Assembly (NCBI GenBank): GCA_003167415.1
Contig: PMTF01000009.1
Coordinates: 62,001 to 126,000, forward strand
Direction of reading: 5' to 3'
Length of the DNA stretch: 64,000 bases
From: Acidimicrobiaceae bacterium
Lineage (GTDB): Bacteria; Actinomycetota; Acidimicrobiia; Acidimicrobiales; RAAP-2
Below the pieces are notes generated by a model. That model was not told the origin of the DNA. It saw only the letters and a list, made by a program, of their open reading frames with translations, and did no database searches. Below, one piece after another: positions 51,839 through 60,519 of this stretch. The position numbers were made by a program, and so were the translations under genes. Positions within the stretch are counted from its first letter, which is position 1, and each line of letters starts with the position of its first letter.

Positions 51839-52767
51839 GACGTGGTCGTGGTCACGGAAGAGGTGGTCGTTGTGCTCGTGGTACTCGACGCCTTCGTCAC
51901 GACCGGCGGAACCACCGGCGTGACGCCGTACTTCTTCAGAATCGATCGACCGGCCGAACTGAGCAAGAACTTCACGAACGCTTTCGCCGCGGCCTGGTGC
52001 GGGGCCCGGTTAAGGATCACCACCGTGTACTGAGCAAACAGGTCGGTTCCCGTAAGGGGCACCGTCTTGAGGCGGGCCGCCGCGGCTTCCACGCCGTAGA
52101 AGAATCCGGCGTCGAGTTGGCCCGCTTGGAGGTCACCTACGAGCGCGGTCTCGGGAAAGACGTTCGACGTCGACGTGGCGAGGGCGTTGAGCGCCGGGAT
52201 GTTGTGCGTCAACGCGGTGCCCTCCAGGGCGTCGACCGCGAGCACGCCCTTGGGATCGGTGGCGGGGTCAGTCCGGCCGAGCAAGAATCCCGGAAGGTCC
52301 ACGACGTTGAACCATGTTTTCGTTTGGAGATCTTTCGCGAACTTCGACTTCGCGTAGTAGCCAAGTACGAGTGGAGATATTCCAAATTCGCGGTACGACG
52401 AAACCCAGTTGCCATTGCTCGCGCCCTCGAGCGAAGCGTTCACCGTCGGTGAGGCGCTGATAAAGACGTCTCCCACTATCGTCTTTCCGGCAATTTCGCT
52501 CGCGAGGGCCGAAGAGCCAGCCGAATAGCCACTCACCGTATAGCCCGTCGCCTTGTGGAAGGCCGGGCTCAGATGTTGCTCCATCAGATCGAGAAAGGAA
52601 CCGGCGTAGAGAACATTGACGGTGCCCGACGCCTTCTTCGTGTTCGCGGCGCCCGTCACGCCCGCGAGCGGGACAACGAGACCGGCCCCAACCATCGACG
52701 CGACGAGGAGGCGCGCGACGACCTTGGGACCACGATGGACTCTGGAATGAACAGAATTGCGTGACAC
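51835..52767 (-). CDS. modA: Molybdate/tungstate-binding protein ModA/WtpA-like
   Basis: A secreted binding protein of 310 residues. A hydrophobic signal segment (LLVASMVGAGLVVPLAGVTG, by position about 20-39) follows a basic start. The mature part starts with VNVLYAGSFLDLMEQHLSPAF, typical of the WtpA/ModA branch, and YSAGSSALASEI carries the oxyanion-binding serines. After the folded domain the chain ends in a long Ser/Thr tail of about 20 residues, which could be a glycosylated or wall-spanning spacer. GTG 52767 has GGGGGAG six bases upstream. No lipobox is seen. Confidence 0.86.
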   Translation of the reverse strand: MSRNSVHSRVHRGPKVVARLLVASMVGAGLVVPLAGVTGAANTKKASGTVNVLYAGSFLDLMEQHLSPAFHKATGYTVSGYSAGSSALASEIAGKTIVGDVFISASPTVNASLEGASNGNWVSSYREFGISPLVLGYYAKSKFAKDLQTKTWFNVVDLPGFLLGRTDPATDPKGVLAVDALEGTALTHNIPALNALATSTSNVFPETALVGDLQAGQLDAGFFYGVEAAAARLKTVPLTGTDLFAQYTVVILNRAPHQAAAKAFVKFLLSSAGRSILKKYGVTPVVPPVVTKASSTTSTTTTSSVTTTTS

Positions 52768-52968
52768 TATCGCTCCCCCAGTACGTTGCGAATACAGTAC
52801 TCGTGCGCACTATTCGACGTGAATATTGTCATACAAGGCCAGTTTCCCCGTGAATGCGTCCTGAGATGTCTTGCGAATTAGTACCGATACGACGTTCGCC
52901 AAACGCAGAGCGATCGACGCGATGAGGTCGACTCGGTTGATTCTCGACTCGACAATAGGATGTGGCGA

Positions 52969-53433
52969 ATGTCGTCGGCTCCAACTTCTGACTGGATTTC
53001 GATCACGGAGCACCCGTTGTCGACCGACGAACTTTCCAATTGGGTCGTTCGTCCCAACTGCGGAGCCGTCGTGACCTTCTCCGGCATCGTCCGAGATCAT
53101 TCGAGTTCCCGAGAGAACGTGATCGCGCTCGAGTACGAAACCAACGCCGCCATGGCGCAGCAGCGCCTCCAAGACGTCGTCGATGAGGCGCGGAAACGTT
53201 GGCCCGCACTCGAACGAGTCGCCGTCCACCACCGAATAGGCCGAGTTGAACTCTCGGTGTCGACGGTCGTGGTGGCGGTATCGGCGCCGCACCGTGACGT
53301 GGCGTTCGAGGCTGCTCGCTTTTGCATCGATGCATTGAAAGCCAGCGTGCCGATGTGGAAACGAGAACTGTGGGAAGGCGGATCGGCCTGGAGTGACGAG
53401 ACGTCCCCCATCGTCAAGGCTCGCGACCAATGA
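52969..53433 (+). CDS. moaE: Molybdopterin synthase large subunit MoaE
   Basis: Forms molybdopterin synthase with MoaD, adding two sulfurs to the pyranopterin. CGAVVTFSGIVRDHS, ALEYETNAAMAQQRLQ, HHRIGRVELSVSTVVVAVSAPHR (by position) and the lysines of KASVPMWKRELWEGGSAW are family features. 154 residues. AGGA precedes ATG 52969 by nine bases; the ATG at 52960 is an alternative. Divergent from modA across 201 bases in which no other gene is seen. Confidence 0.93.
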   Translation: MSSAPTSDWISITEHPLSTDELSNWVVRPNCGAVVTFSGIVRDHSSSRENVIALEYETNAAMAQQRLQDVVDEARKRWPALERVAVHHRIGRVELSVSTVVVAVSAPHRDVAFEAARFCIDALKASVPMWKRELWEGGSAWSDETSPIVKARDQ

Positions 53434-53473
53434 CAATGCAACCGTGGACGATAAACCGAACGAGGGCCGGTCA

Positions 53474-54709
53474 ATGATCTCGTACGACGAAGCCCGTGAA
53501 TATGTCCTCAAGGACCTACGGCCACTCGCGCCGACGGAATTCGAACTCAAAGACGCTCTCGGATTGGTGATCGCGAGCGTGGTGCGCGCGCGCGAACCCT
53601 CGCCCCGCTTCGCGAACTCCTCGATGGACGGCTTCGCCTTGCGCGCCGAGGACACCGCGAACGGCGAGGTCCGTCTCGAGATTGTGGACACCATCTTCGC
53701 CGGTGACGTAGCCACTACGGCGGTAGAAACGGGTGAGGCGGCGCGCATCATGACGGGCGCGCCACTGCCCGACGGCGCCGACAGCGTCTGCATGAGAGAA
53801 GAAGCTTCGGTCGATACCGAGGGAAAAACCGTACTAATTCAAAGAACGGTAAAACTCGGCGAGTACGTGCATCTCGTGGGCGACGACGTGAACGTTGGTC
53901 AAGAACTCGTCGGAATCGGGACCGTCATTGGACCGGCGTTGTTAGGCGTGCTCGCCAGTCAGGGCATTGCGTCGGTCTTCGCGCATCCGCGACCGCGCGT
54001 GGGCGTCCTTTCCACCGGTAACGAACTCTCGGATTCCTACGACGACCTCGGAGCCGGGATGATCCGAGACGCCAATCGCCCTTCTCTTCTCGCCTCGCTC
54101 GCGCGGTCCGGATTCACGCCCGTAGACCTGGGCATCGCCGGGGACACGCCCGGCGACATTACCGAGGCCCTCGGGCGCGGTCTACGCACGTGTGACGCGA
54201 TCGTTTCCACTGGGGGCGTGAGTGTCGGCGACGCCGACTTCGTCAAGTCGGTGCTGGCGGACCTCGTCGGTGACAGTGCTCGATCGATGCAAGTGGCGAT
54301 TAGACCCGGGAAGCCCTTCGCGTTCGCCATCGACCCCACGTCGGGCACGCCATTTTTTGGCCTCGCCGGCAATCCGGTCTCGACCCTCGTAGGTTTCGAA
54401 CTGTTCGTGCGACCGGCACTGCGCCGGCTCGCCGGGCAGAGTGAGTTGGACCGTCCGACCGCATCGATGATTCTCGATTGTCCCCTGCCCCGGCGTCGTG
54501 ACGGCAAACTCAATCTCGTTCACGTGACCGCCCAATTGGAAGGTGACGGACGACTGCACGTGAAGAGCGTCAGTCGCCTAGGGTCTCACCTTCTTAACGC
54601 CATCGCCGACGCCAACGCCATCGCCGTGGTTCCCGACGGCGACGGTCTCGAAACGGGACAAGAGGTGGCCGCGATGATCATCGACACCGATCGCCTGAAC
54701 GGAGTGTGA
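53474..54709 (+). CDS. moeA: Molybdopterin molybdenumtransferase MoeA
   Basis: Inserts molybdate into adenylated molybdopterin. PSPRFANSSMDGFAL (by position, the substrate-site loop with the conserved SSMDGFA), GAPLPDGADSV, GVLSTGNEL, STGGVSVGDADFV and FGLAGNPVS are all canonical. 411 residues. ATG 53474 gives the usual MIS-EA start. The frame opens at 53393 inside moaE and its leader is not conserved. One base separates its stop from moaD, so moaE, moeA and moaD are likely one message. Confidence 0.94.
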   Translation: MISYDEAREYVLKDLRPLAPTEFELKDALGLVIASVVRAREPSPRFANSSMDGFALRAEDTANGEVRLEIVDTIFAGDVATTAVETGEAARIMTGAPLPDGADSVCMREEASVDTEGKTVLIQRTVKLGEYVHLVGDDVNVGQELVGIGTVIGPALLGVLASQGIASVFAHPRPRVGVLSTGNELSDSYDDLGAGMIRDANRPSLLASLARSGFTPVDLGIAGDTPGDITEALGRGLRTCDAIVSTGGVSVGDADFVKSVLADLVGDSARSMQVAIRPGKPFAFAIDPTSGTPFFGLAGNPVSTLVGFELFVRPALRRLAGQSELDRPTASMILDCPLPRRRDGKLNLVHVTAQLEGDGRLHVKSVSRLGSHLLNAIADANAIAVVPDGDGLETGQEVAAMIIDTDRLNGV

Positions 54710-54710
54710 C

Positions 54711-54947
54711 ATGGCCAAGCTCATTCTGCTCGGCCCCGCTCACGAAGCGGCCGGAAAACGCGAAGACAACTTCGATGGCCCGACGCTGGGCGATGTTCTT
54801 CAAGAGGCTGTCACTCGATACGGAGCGGAATTCAGGGCACTTCTTGAAATCAGTCAGGTCTGGCTCAACGGCGAGCCCGCCGCACCAACCACCCTGGTCG
54901 ATTCTCACGACGAAATTATGGTGCTCCCACCGGTCTCCGGAGGATGA
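54711..54947 (+). CDS. moaD: Molybdopterin synthase sulfur carrier MoaD
   Basis: A beta-grasp sulfur carrier of 78 residues that ends in VSGG, the double glycine that becomes a thiocarboxylate and donates sulfur in the MoaE complex. VWLNGEPA and SHDEIMVLPPVSGG match the family. It starts one base after the moeA stop. Its last 43 bases overlap the convergent mog gene, so the two transcripts collide. A second, longer carrier-like protein is at 55506. Confidence 0.92.
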   Translation: MAKLILLGPAHEAAGKREDNFDGPTLGDVLQEAVTRYGAEFRALLEISQVWLNGEPAAPTTLVDSHDEIMVLPPVSGG

Positions 54948-55411
54948 GGCGAGGCCTCTCCTTGGAGTAGTTCAAGAGCGTGGGGCAAGACGTCCAGTAT
55001 CGATTCGAGGCACTCAATCGCTCCCTTCGGTGAACCAGGGCAGTTCACGACCACGCTGCGACCTGCGGTGCCGGCTCGCGCACGAGAGAGTCGACCGAGC
55101 GGATTGACCAGTCGCATGGCTTCGCTGAATCCTGGCGCTTCGCGGTCGATGACTCGCAACGTCGCCTCGGGAGTGAGATCTCGCGGTGAGAAGCCCGTTC
55201 CCCCTGAAGTCACGACGACTCCGCAGAAATCTTGAACCATGGCTCGAAGAGCGCTCTCCACTGACGGCACTCCGTCGCCCACGATTTTTACTTCGGCCAC
55301 GTCGAATCCAGCGTCGATGAGTCGCGTCCGCAGTAGCGGCCCCGCCAAATCCGCTCGCGTTCCGGCCGCCGCCGAATCCGAGACGATCAGGATCTTGGCC
55401 GCGAGCTCCAT
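54905..55411 (-). CDS. mog: Molybdopterin adenylyltransferase (MogA/MoaB family)
   Basis: Adenylates molybdopterin before MoeA inserts the metal. AKILIVSDSAAAGTRADLAGPLL and VVTSGGTGFSPRDLTPEAT contain the family SD and GGTG-DLTPE motifs. SVVVNCPGSPKGAIECLESIL is the conserved end. 168 residues from ATG 55411; the frame extends to 55528 without conserved sequence. It is on the opposite strand from moeA and moaD and overlaps moaD at the 3' end. Confidence 0.92.
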   Translation of the reverse strand: MELAAKILIVSDSAAAGTRADLAGPLLRTRLIDAGFDVAEVKIVGDGVPSVESALRAMVQDFCGVVVTSGGTGFSPRDLTPEATLRVIDREAPGFSEAMRLVNPLGRLSRARAGTAGRSVVVNCPGSPKGAIECLESILDVLPHALELLQGEASPHPPETGGSTIISS

Positions 55412-55505
55412 TCCATCGAGCGTAGGGGATTGAAATTTGACGCGTCGTCTCTCATTTGGAGCCGTACTTTGCGGATTGGCCCATTCGCTGACGGACACCA
55501 CGCCA

Positions 55506-55802
55506 CTAGCCGCCCGCCATTGCCCCAATCACGAAAAACGGTTCGTCTCCCGAGACCACGGCAGCCGGGAGCGGTGCTTCGGGATCATCGTGAGAAATGT
55601 CTTCTTCGCAGGCGAAGAAACGAACGAAGGGGCGACGCCTCTTGGTAGTGGGGTCTCGAATCGTTCCCAGCAATACCGGGTAGCGACTTTCCAGAGCGTC
55701 GACCACCGAACGTTGGCTGGCGACGCCATCGACCTCGAGCTGGACCTCGCTTCGTACATTCACGAGGGTCTTCAAATGTGCTGGTAAGACGACTCGAATC
55801 AT
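55506..55802 (-). CDS. MoaD/ThiS-like ubiquitin-fold protein ending in GG
   Basis: A 98-residue beta-grasp protein. It starts [16 protein letters not shown], a typical first hairpin. [17 protein letters not shown] helix is present, and the chain ends GAMAGG, a C-terminal diglycine as in sulfur carriers. It is longer than MoaD (78 residues) because of a basic insertion ([19 protein letters not shown], by position about 52-70). It overlaps the upstream beta-propeller gene by four bases (ATGA), so it belongs with that gene rather than with molybdopterin synthase. The target of the carrier is unknown. Confidence 0.8.
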   Translation of the reverse strand: MIRVVLPAHLKTLVNVRSEVQLEVDGVASQRSVVDALESRYPVLLGTIRDPTTKRRRPFVRFFACEEDISHDDPEAPLPAAVVSGDEPFFVIGAMAGG

Positions 55803-56914
55803 GCCAGCGTCTGGACCTCGACCGACAAGACCGCGGGCAGGTCACGAACGATCGCTTCCCAGCTGTCGCCTTCGTCGTTCGATGCGTAGACCTGACCACC
55901 GGTCGTGCCGAAGTAGAGGCCGCAGCGATCCAGCGAGTCCACGCTCATCGCGTCGCGCAACACGTCGACGTAACAGTTGCTTTGTGGGAGACCCTTGGTA
56001 AGGGGCTCCCACTCGTTGCCACCGCTTCGACTTCGGTACACGCGAAGCTGCCCGTCGAGAGGATAGTGCTCGGAGTCGCTCTTGATCGGTACGACGTACA
56101 CCGTCTCGGGTTCGTGGGCGTGGACGTCGATCGCGAATCCAAAGTCCGTCGGCAGATTGCCACTGATCTCCACCCACGAATCGCCCGCGTTGTCGGTTCG
56201 CATCACGTCCCAGTGCTTTTGCATGAACAACGTGTCGGGCTTTGAGGGGTGCATCGTGATGTGGTGAACGCAGTGCCCGACCTCGGCGTCCTCGTCGGGA
56301 ATGCCCTCGGAGTGCAGACCCTTGTTGATCGGACGCCAACTCTTGCCACCGTCGTCGGTGCGAAAGGCCCCCGCGGAAGAAATCGCCACGAAGATTCGAT
56401 CCGGATCCTTCGGACTCACGATGATCGAGTGCAGACACATCCCGCCGGCTCCGGGCTGCCACGACGGACCGGAGTCTTGGTTGCGTAAGCCGGACAGTTC
56501 GCTCCAGATCTGTCCACCATCAGTTGATTGAAAGAGTGCGGCGTCCTCGACGCCGGCCAACACGGCGTCGGGATCTGTCAACGACGGTTCGAGATGCCAG
56601 ACCCTCGCGAACTCCCACGGGTGAGGTGTGCCGTCGTACCACTGGTGTGTGCCGGGCACGCCGTCGTAGTTGAACTGATTGCCGACCGGCTCCCACGTCA
56701 CTCCACCATCGTTTGAACGTTGAATGAGTTGACCGAACCAGCTCGTCGTCTGGGACGCGTAAATCCGATTCGGGTCGACGGGCGAACCCTTGATGTGATA
56801 CATCTCCCAGCCGCCGAAGAATGGGCCGCTGACGTCCCAATCCTTGCGTAGACCATCCGACCGCAATACGAAGGCACCTTTTCGGGTTCCTACCAGTACT
56901 CGCACGCCACTCAT
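55799..56914 (-). CDS. Beta-propeller (BNR/sialidase-like repeat) protein of unknown role
   Basis: A 371-residue protein made of repeated SxDGGxxW-type blades: [32 protein letters not shown] and SNDEGDSW. These Asp-box repeats are shared by sialidases, Ycf48 and sortilin-like propellers. There is no signal peptide, and the arginine triad and other catalytic residues of sialidases are not evident, so sialidase activity is doubtful. The N-terminus [16 protein letters not shown] is typical of a widespread cytoplasmic family. Coupled to the diglycine protein behind it. Confidence 0.83.
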   Translation of the reverse strand: MSGVRVLVGTRKGAFVLRSDGLRKDWDVSGPFFGGWEMYHIKGSPVDPNRIYASQTTSWFGQLIQRSNDGGVTWEPVGNQFNYDGVPGTHQWYDGTPHPWEFARVWHLEPSLTDPDAVLAGVEDAALFQSTDGGQIWSELSGLRNQDSGPSWQPGAGGMCLHSIIVSPKDPDRIFVAISSAGAFRTDDGGKSWRPINKGLHSEGIPDEDAEVGHCVHHITMHPSKPDTLFMQKHWDVMRTDNAGDSWVEISGNLPTDFGFAIDVHAHEPETVYVVPIKSDSEHYPLDGQLRVYRSRSGGNEWEPLTKGLPQSNCYVDVLRDAMSVDSLDRCGLYFGTTGGQVYASNDEGDSWEAIVRDLPAVLSVEVQTLA

Positions 56915-57389
56915 GTCTCCACCTTTCCGCGCTGCGTGAACGTCCTTCTATTTGTCAAAGAGTAGCGCTCGCGTCGCGATCCAGCGTTGAATTTTTTCAA
57001 CATGGTTCTACCGAAAATACCGATCCACTCCACCAATACCGCTTCGTTACCAGACCGAATTCGAACGTCATCTTTTGGGCCGCATTAAAGAAGGGCGAGG
57101 GAACCGATGTTCTACTCCCGCATTAAAGGAACGCCTCGCTGCCTTAAGGATCGTTTCATTCCTTTGAAAGGGATCCGAATGACAGCGAGACGTACTTAGA
57201 GTACAACCAGACTCGTCACATGCAATCGGGAAAATGGAGTCGCCAACAACGCAACGATCCCCGACGACTGAGACGCAGAAGAACTTGCTCATACGAAGGT
57301 CTTTAAGCAGTTCGTAAGTATTGCCATTGCGATATCAAGGCTGACTCGAAATCCATGACTCAAATCGAACAATCGATTTTTGATTTCAT
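56915..57389. other. 475-base intergenic region with repeats and weak stems
   Basis: No convincing gene. It contains an 11-base direct repeat (CCGCATTAAAG at 57080 and 57118) and a possible stem GCGAGG/CCTCGC around the second copy. It also holds TCATTC/GAATGA (57156 and 57177) enclosing CCTTTGAAAGG. It is more AT-rich than its surroundings and lies upstream of the ubiA operon, so it may hold that operon's promoter and leader. Confidence 0.4.
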
Positions 57390-58367
57390 ATGGGCGCGTG
57401 GTCGAAAGTGCTGTTGTCCCGGAGGGCTCTCCAGGACCCACTAGTAGCGTTGACGGTCGTGACAACTTCTCTCACGCCGAAGCGTCGATCGCTGCGAGCG
57501 CTCGTCTCCGCAATGCGGCCCACCCAGTGGGTAAAAAATGGTCTCATCGCCGTCGCCCCGGCGGCGGCACACAGCTTGACGCACGCTGACGTGTTCTGGC
57601 GCACGGCGACCGCTTTCGTCGCCTTTTGCTTCATGGCGTCGGGAATTTATCTCATCAATGACGTTCGTGACGCTCCATCGGATCGCCTCCATCCCACCAA
57701 GCGCCTTCGTGCCATTGCATCGAATGAACTGTCGACGAGAGTGGCCCTGACGAGTGCCCTGGTACTCATCGTCGTCGCCTTCGCCATTGCCTTCGCGCTG
57801 TCGCGTCCTCAGGGATTACTCCTCGTCCTGGGGCTGTATTTCGTCATCTCCATTAGCTATTCGCTTTGGTTGAAGAACCTGGCGATCATTGAAATGGGCG
57901 TGGTGGCCAGCGGATTTTTCCTACGCGCCTATGGCGGGGCCGTCACGTCACACATCACCGTCTCGACGTGGTTCCTCGTCGTCATCTCCTTCGGAGCGCT
58001 TTTCTTGGTGGTGGGAAAACGGACCAGCGAATTGAAGTACGTGGGCGTGAACGGCACTCGACCGGTGCTGGCCGAGTACACCCCGGAGTTCCTGCACTCC
58101 GCGCTTACTTTGAGCGCTACCGTGGTCGTCACCGGTTACTGCTTGTGGGCGTTCGACACCTCGGCGACCGGTCTCTCCGCGAACTACAACGACTTCCTAC
58201 CCGTTCGTCTGTCGGTCGTCCCGGTCGTCTTCGCCGTACTCTTCATCATGCGCTCCGCGGAGGCCGGCGACGGCGCCGCCCCCGAGGAACTGCTCCTGCA
58301 CAATCGCACCGTCCAGGCGCTCACCTTGATCTGGGTGCTGTTGATCGCCTGGGGAGTCTACGGATGA
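57390..58367 (+). CDS. ubiA: Decaprenyl-phosphate phosphoribosyltransferase (UbiA superfamily)
   Basis: Makes decaprenylphosphoryl-5-phosphoribose, the first step to the arabinose donor. An integral membrane protein of 325 residues with about eight or nine helices. RPTQWVKNGLI precedes the first helix, and the Mg-binding motif is NDVRDAPSDRLHPTKRLRAIAS (by position, residues 90-111), where RPIA of relatives is RAIA. A second acidic motif is not evident by eye. About 40 N-terminal residues are not conserved, so the true start may lie downstream. Its stop overlaps the dprE1 start (ATGA). Confidence 0.9.
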   Translation: MGAWSKVLLSRRALQDPLVALTVVTTSLTPKRRSLRALVSAMRPTQWVKNGLIAVAPAAAHSLTHADVFWRTATAFVAFCFMASGIYLINDVRDAPSDRLHPTKRLRAIASNELSTRVALTSALVLIVVAFAIAFALSRPQGLLLVLGLYFVISISYSLWLKNLAIIEMGVVASGFFLRAYGGAVTSHITVSTWFLVVISFGALFLVVGKRTSELKYVGVNGTRPVLAEYTPEFLHSALTLSATVVVTGYCLWAFDTSATGLSANYNDFLPVRLSVVPVVFAVLFIMRSAEAGDGAAPEELLLHNRTVQALTLIWVLLIAWGVYG

Positions 58368-59695
58368 GCCGCGTCACCCTTCGCGGATGGGGTCGCACCA
58401 CGCCGGGTGTCGCCACCGTGCGTCATGCGTCGAACGAGTCGGAGATCACCGCGACGCTCGAGTCCTCACGCGCTCTCATCGCTCGAGGACTCGGGCGCAG
58501 CTACGGTGACGCCGCCCAGGTGAGCGGTGGCACCGTGCTCGTAAGTGACATCAGTGACGTGGGACCCGTCGACGACGAGGGCGTGCTCGACATAGGGGCG
58601 GGCGCCTCCCTCGATCAACTCCTCACCCAGTGCATCCCCCAAGGCTGGTTCCTACCAGTCACGCCCGGTACCCGCCAGGTCACGATCGGCGGCGCGATCG
58701 CCGCCGACGTGCACGGAAAGAACCATCACCTCGACGGCTCATTCGCGCGCCACGTCCTCGAGATGCGCATCGTGACCCCCAGCGGCCCGGCGACGATATC
58801 CCCGGATCTCGACGGTGAACTGTTCTGGGCGACCATGGGTGGCATGGGACTGACGGGTGTCGTCAGCAGCGTGACGCTCAAGTTACTCAAGATCGAAACC
58901 GATAAGGTGCTGGTCGACACGCAGCGGTTTTCCAATCTCGACGAGGTCATGAGCGAGATGACGAGCGGCGACGAGAACTTTCGTTACTCGGTGGCTTGGG
59001 TCGACTGCATGACTCGCGGCGCGAACATGGGGCGCGCGGTACTCACTCGAGGTGACCACGCCCGAGCGAACGACGTCAGTCCGGCTTCGTTACGCGCACC
59101 CGCCCCAGCGAGGCTCACCGTACCCTTCGACGCTCCGAGCGGTCTGCTCAACCGGTTTACCGTGCAGGCCTTCAATGAGGCCTGGTTCCGATCGTCGCCG
59201 CGACGCCAGCTCGCCAAGCCCGAATCGATCTCATCGTTTTTCCATCCACTCGACGGCATCCGAAACTGGAACCGTCTTTACGGTCGCCGCGGCTTTGTGC
59301 AGTACCAGTTCTGCGTGCCCGAAGAATCCAGCGACACCGTGCGCCACGCGATCGAACACCTCTCCTCTTCGGGCGTCGCCAGCTTTCTGGCCGTGTTGAA
59401 ACGTTTCGGCCCGGCGAACCCCGGCCCGCTCTCGTTCCCCTTGCCGGGCTGGACCCTGGCGCTCGACCTGCCGGTCGGCCCCGCGTCACTGCCGCAACTC
59501 CTCGACGACCTCGACGAGATGATCGTGTCAGCGGGTGGACGAATCTATCTCGCGAAGGATGCGCGACTAAGTCCCGAGAAGATGCGGGCCATGTATCCCA
59601 AGCTCGACGCCTTTCTCGAAGTCAAGAATCGAGTGGATCCTGAGCACCAATTAACGAGCGACCTCGCGCGACGACTCGATCTCGTGGGAGCGTGA
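58364..59695 (+). CDS. dprE1: Decaprenylphosphoryl-ribose 2-oxidase DprE1
   Basis: A FAD enzyme that oxidises decaprenylphosphoryl-ribose. The vanillyl-oxidase-type FAD domain has GLGRSYGDAAQ and TIGGAIAADVHGKNHH, with the key histidine. The C-terminal YLAKDARLSPEKMRAMYP has the catalytic lysine (K of AKD). At the site equivalent to Mycobacterium Cys387 (in the xxC/AVDFP strand) the sequence reads TLALDLP, an alanine. 443 residues. ATG 58364 overlaps the ubiA stop. The longer frame from 57968 is an artefact. Confidence 0.93.
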   Translation: MSRVTLRGWGRTTPGVATVRHASNESEITATLESSRALIARGLGRSYGDAAQVSGGTVLVSDISDVGPVDDEGVLDIGAGASLDQLLTQCIPQGWFLPVTPGTRQVTIGGAIAADVHGKNHHLDGSFARHVLEMRIVTPSGPATISPDLDGELFWATMGGMGLTGVVSSVTLKLLKIETDKVLVDTQRFSNLDEVMSEMTSGDENFRYSVAWVDCMTRGANMGRAVLTRGDHARANDVSPASLRAPAPARLTVPFDAPSGLLNRFTVQAFNEAWFRSSPRRQLAKPESISSFFHPLDGIRNWNRLYGRRGFVQYQFCVPEESSDTVRHAIEHLSSSGVASFLAVLKRFGPANPGPLSFPLPGWTLALDLPVGPASLPQLLDDLDEMIVSAGGRIYLAKDARLSPEKMRAMYPKLDAFLEVKNRVDPEHQLTSDLARRLDLVGA

Positions 59696-59696
59696 T

Positions 59697-60473
59697 GTGA
59701 AGAACGCCTTTGGACTACCGCAGCGCGTCGTCGTGCTCGCCGGGAGTTCCGACATTGCACGCGCCATCACCAAGAGACTCTGCGCGGCGCGCGCCCACAC
59801 CGTCGTGCTCGCCGGTCGAAATCAGCAACTGCTAGAGGAGGCGAGCACCGAAGCGCTCGCCTTCGGCGCGAGTCACGTCGAAACAGTGATTTTCGACGCC
59901 CGCGACCCTTCGAACGCCGAGCGCACCGTGACCACGTCATTCGAAAAGGGGGGCGGTGCCGTGGACTTGGTGGTGGTCGCGGTGGGAATGCTCGGTGATC
60001 AGGAGCGGTTCCAAGACGACCCGGCCCTGGCGGCGGAGATGGCCACGGTGAACTTCACGTGGCCCGTCGCCGCACTCGCGCGAGTGCGCAGTCTTTTAGT
60101 GGCCCAGGGCAGCGGGCGGATCCTGGTCATCTCGTCGGTCGCTGGCGTTCGGGTACGGCGCGCCAAGTATCTCTACGGCGGAGCCAAAGCCGGCCTCGAC
60201 CGTCTCTGCGTCGGTCTCGCTGATTCCCTCGAGGGCACCGGCGTCTCGATGCACATCATGCGACCAGGCCACGTTCGCTCGCGAATGACGATCGGAGAAA
60301 AGGAACCGCCGTTCGCCACCGGGGTCGAAGACGTGGCCGACGACGTCATGAGGGGACTGGCCGATCGAAGTCCGATCATCTGGAGTCCCCCGATCTTGCG
60401 CTATGTCTTTTCCGTGTTACGACACTTGCCCGCTCCGCTGTGGCGCACGGTCACCGATTCGATGGGCCGTTAG
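59697..60473 (+). CDS. dprE2: Decaprenylphosphoryl-keto-erythro-pentose reductase DprE2
   Basis: A short-chain dehydrogenase that completes the epimerisation begun by DprE1. The nucleotide-binding strand is VVVLAGSSDIARAI, ILVISSVAG has the catalytic serine, and YGGAKAGLDRL has the Tyr-x3-Lys. 258 residues, as in mycobacteria. GTG 59697 begins two bases after the dprE1 stop. The C-terminal 40 residues are hydrophobic, consistent with membrane attachment near its lipid substrate. Confidence 0.92.
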   Translation: MKNAFGLPQRVVVLAGSSDIARAITKRLCAARAHTVVLAGRNQQLLEEASTEALAFGASHVETVIFDARDPSNAERTVTTSFEKGGGAVDLVVVAVGMLGDQERFQDDPALAAEMATVNFTWPVAALARVRSLLVAQGSGRILVISSVAGVRVRRAKYLYGGAKAGLDRLCVGLADSLEGTGVSMHIMRPGHVRSRMTIGEKEPPFATGVEDVADDVMRGLADRSPIIWSPPILRYVFSVLRHLPAPLWRTVTDSMGR

Positions 60474-60519
60474 TGGGCTTGGTGCTGCGTCCGCGGGCAC
60501 GCCACGACGGTGGTACGAA

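Noticed and set aside
55799-56914. Calling the propeller gene an exo-alpha-sialidase
   Set aside because: Asp-box repeats are shared by many propellers; no signal peptide and no arginine triad could be identified.
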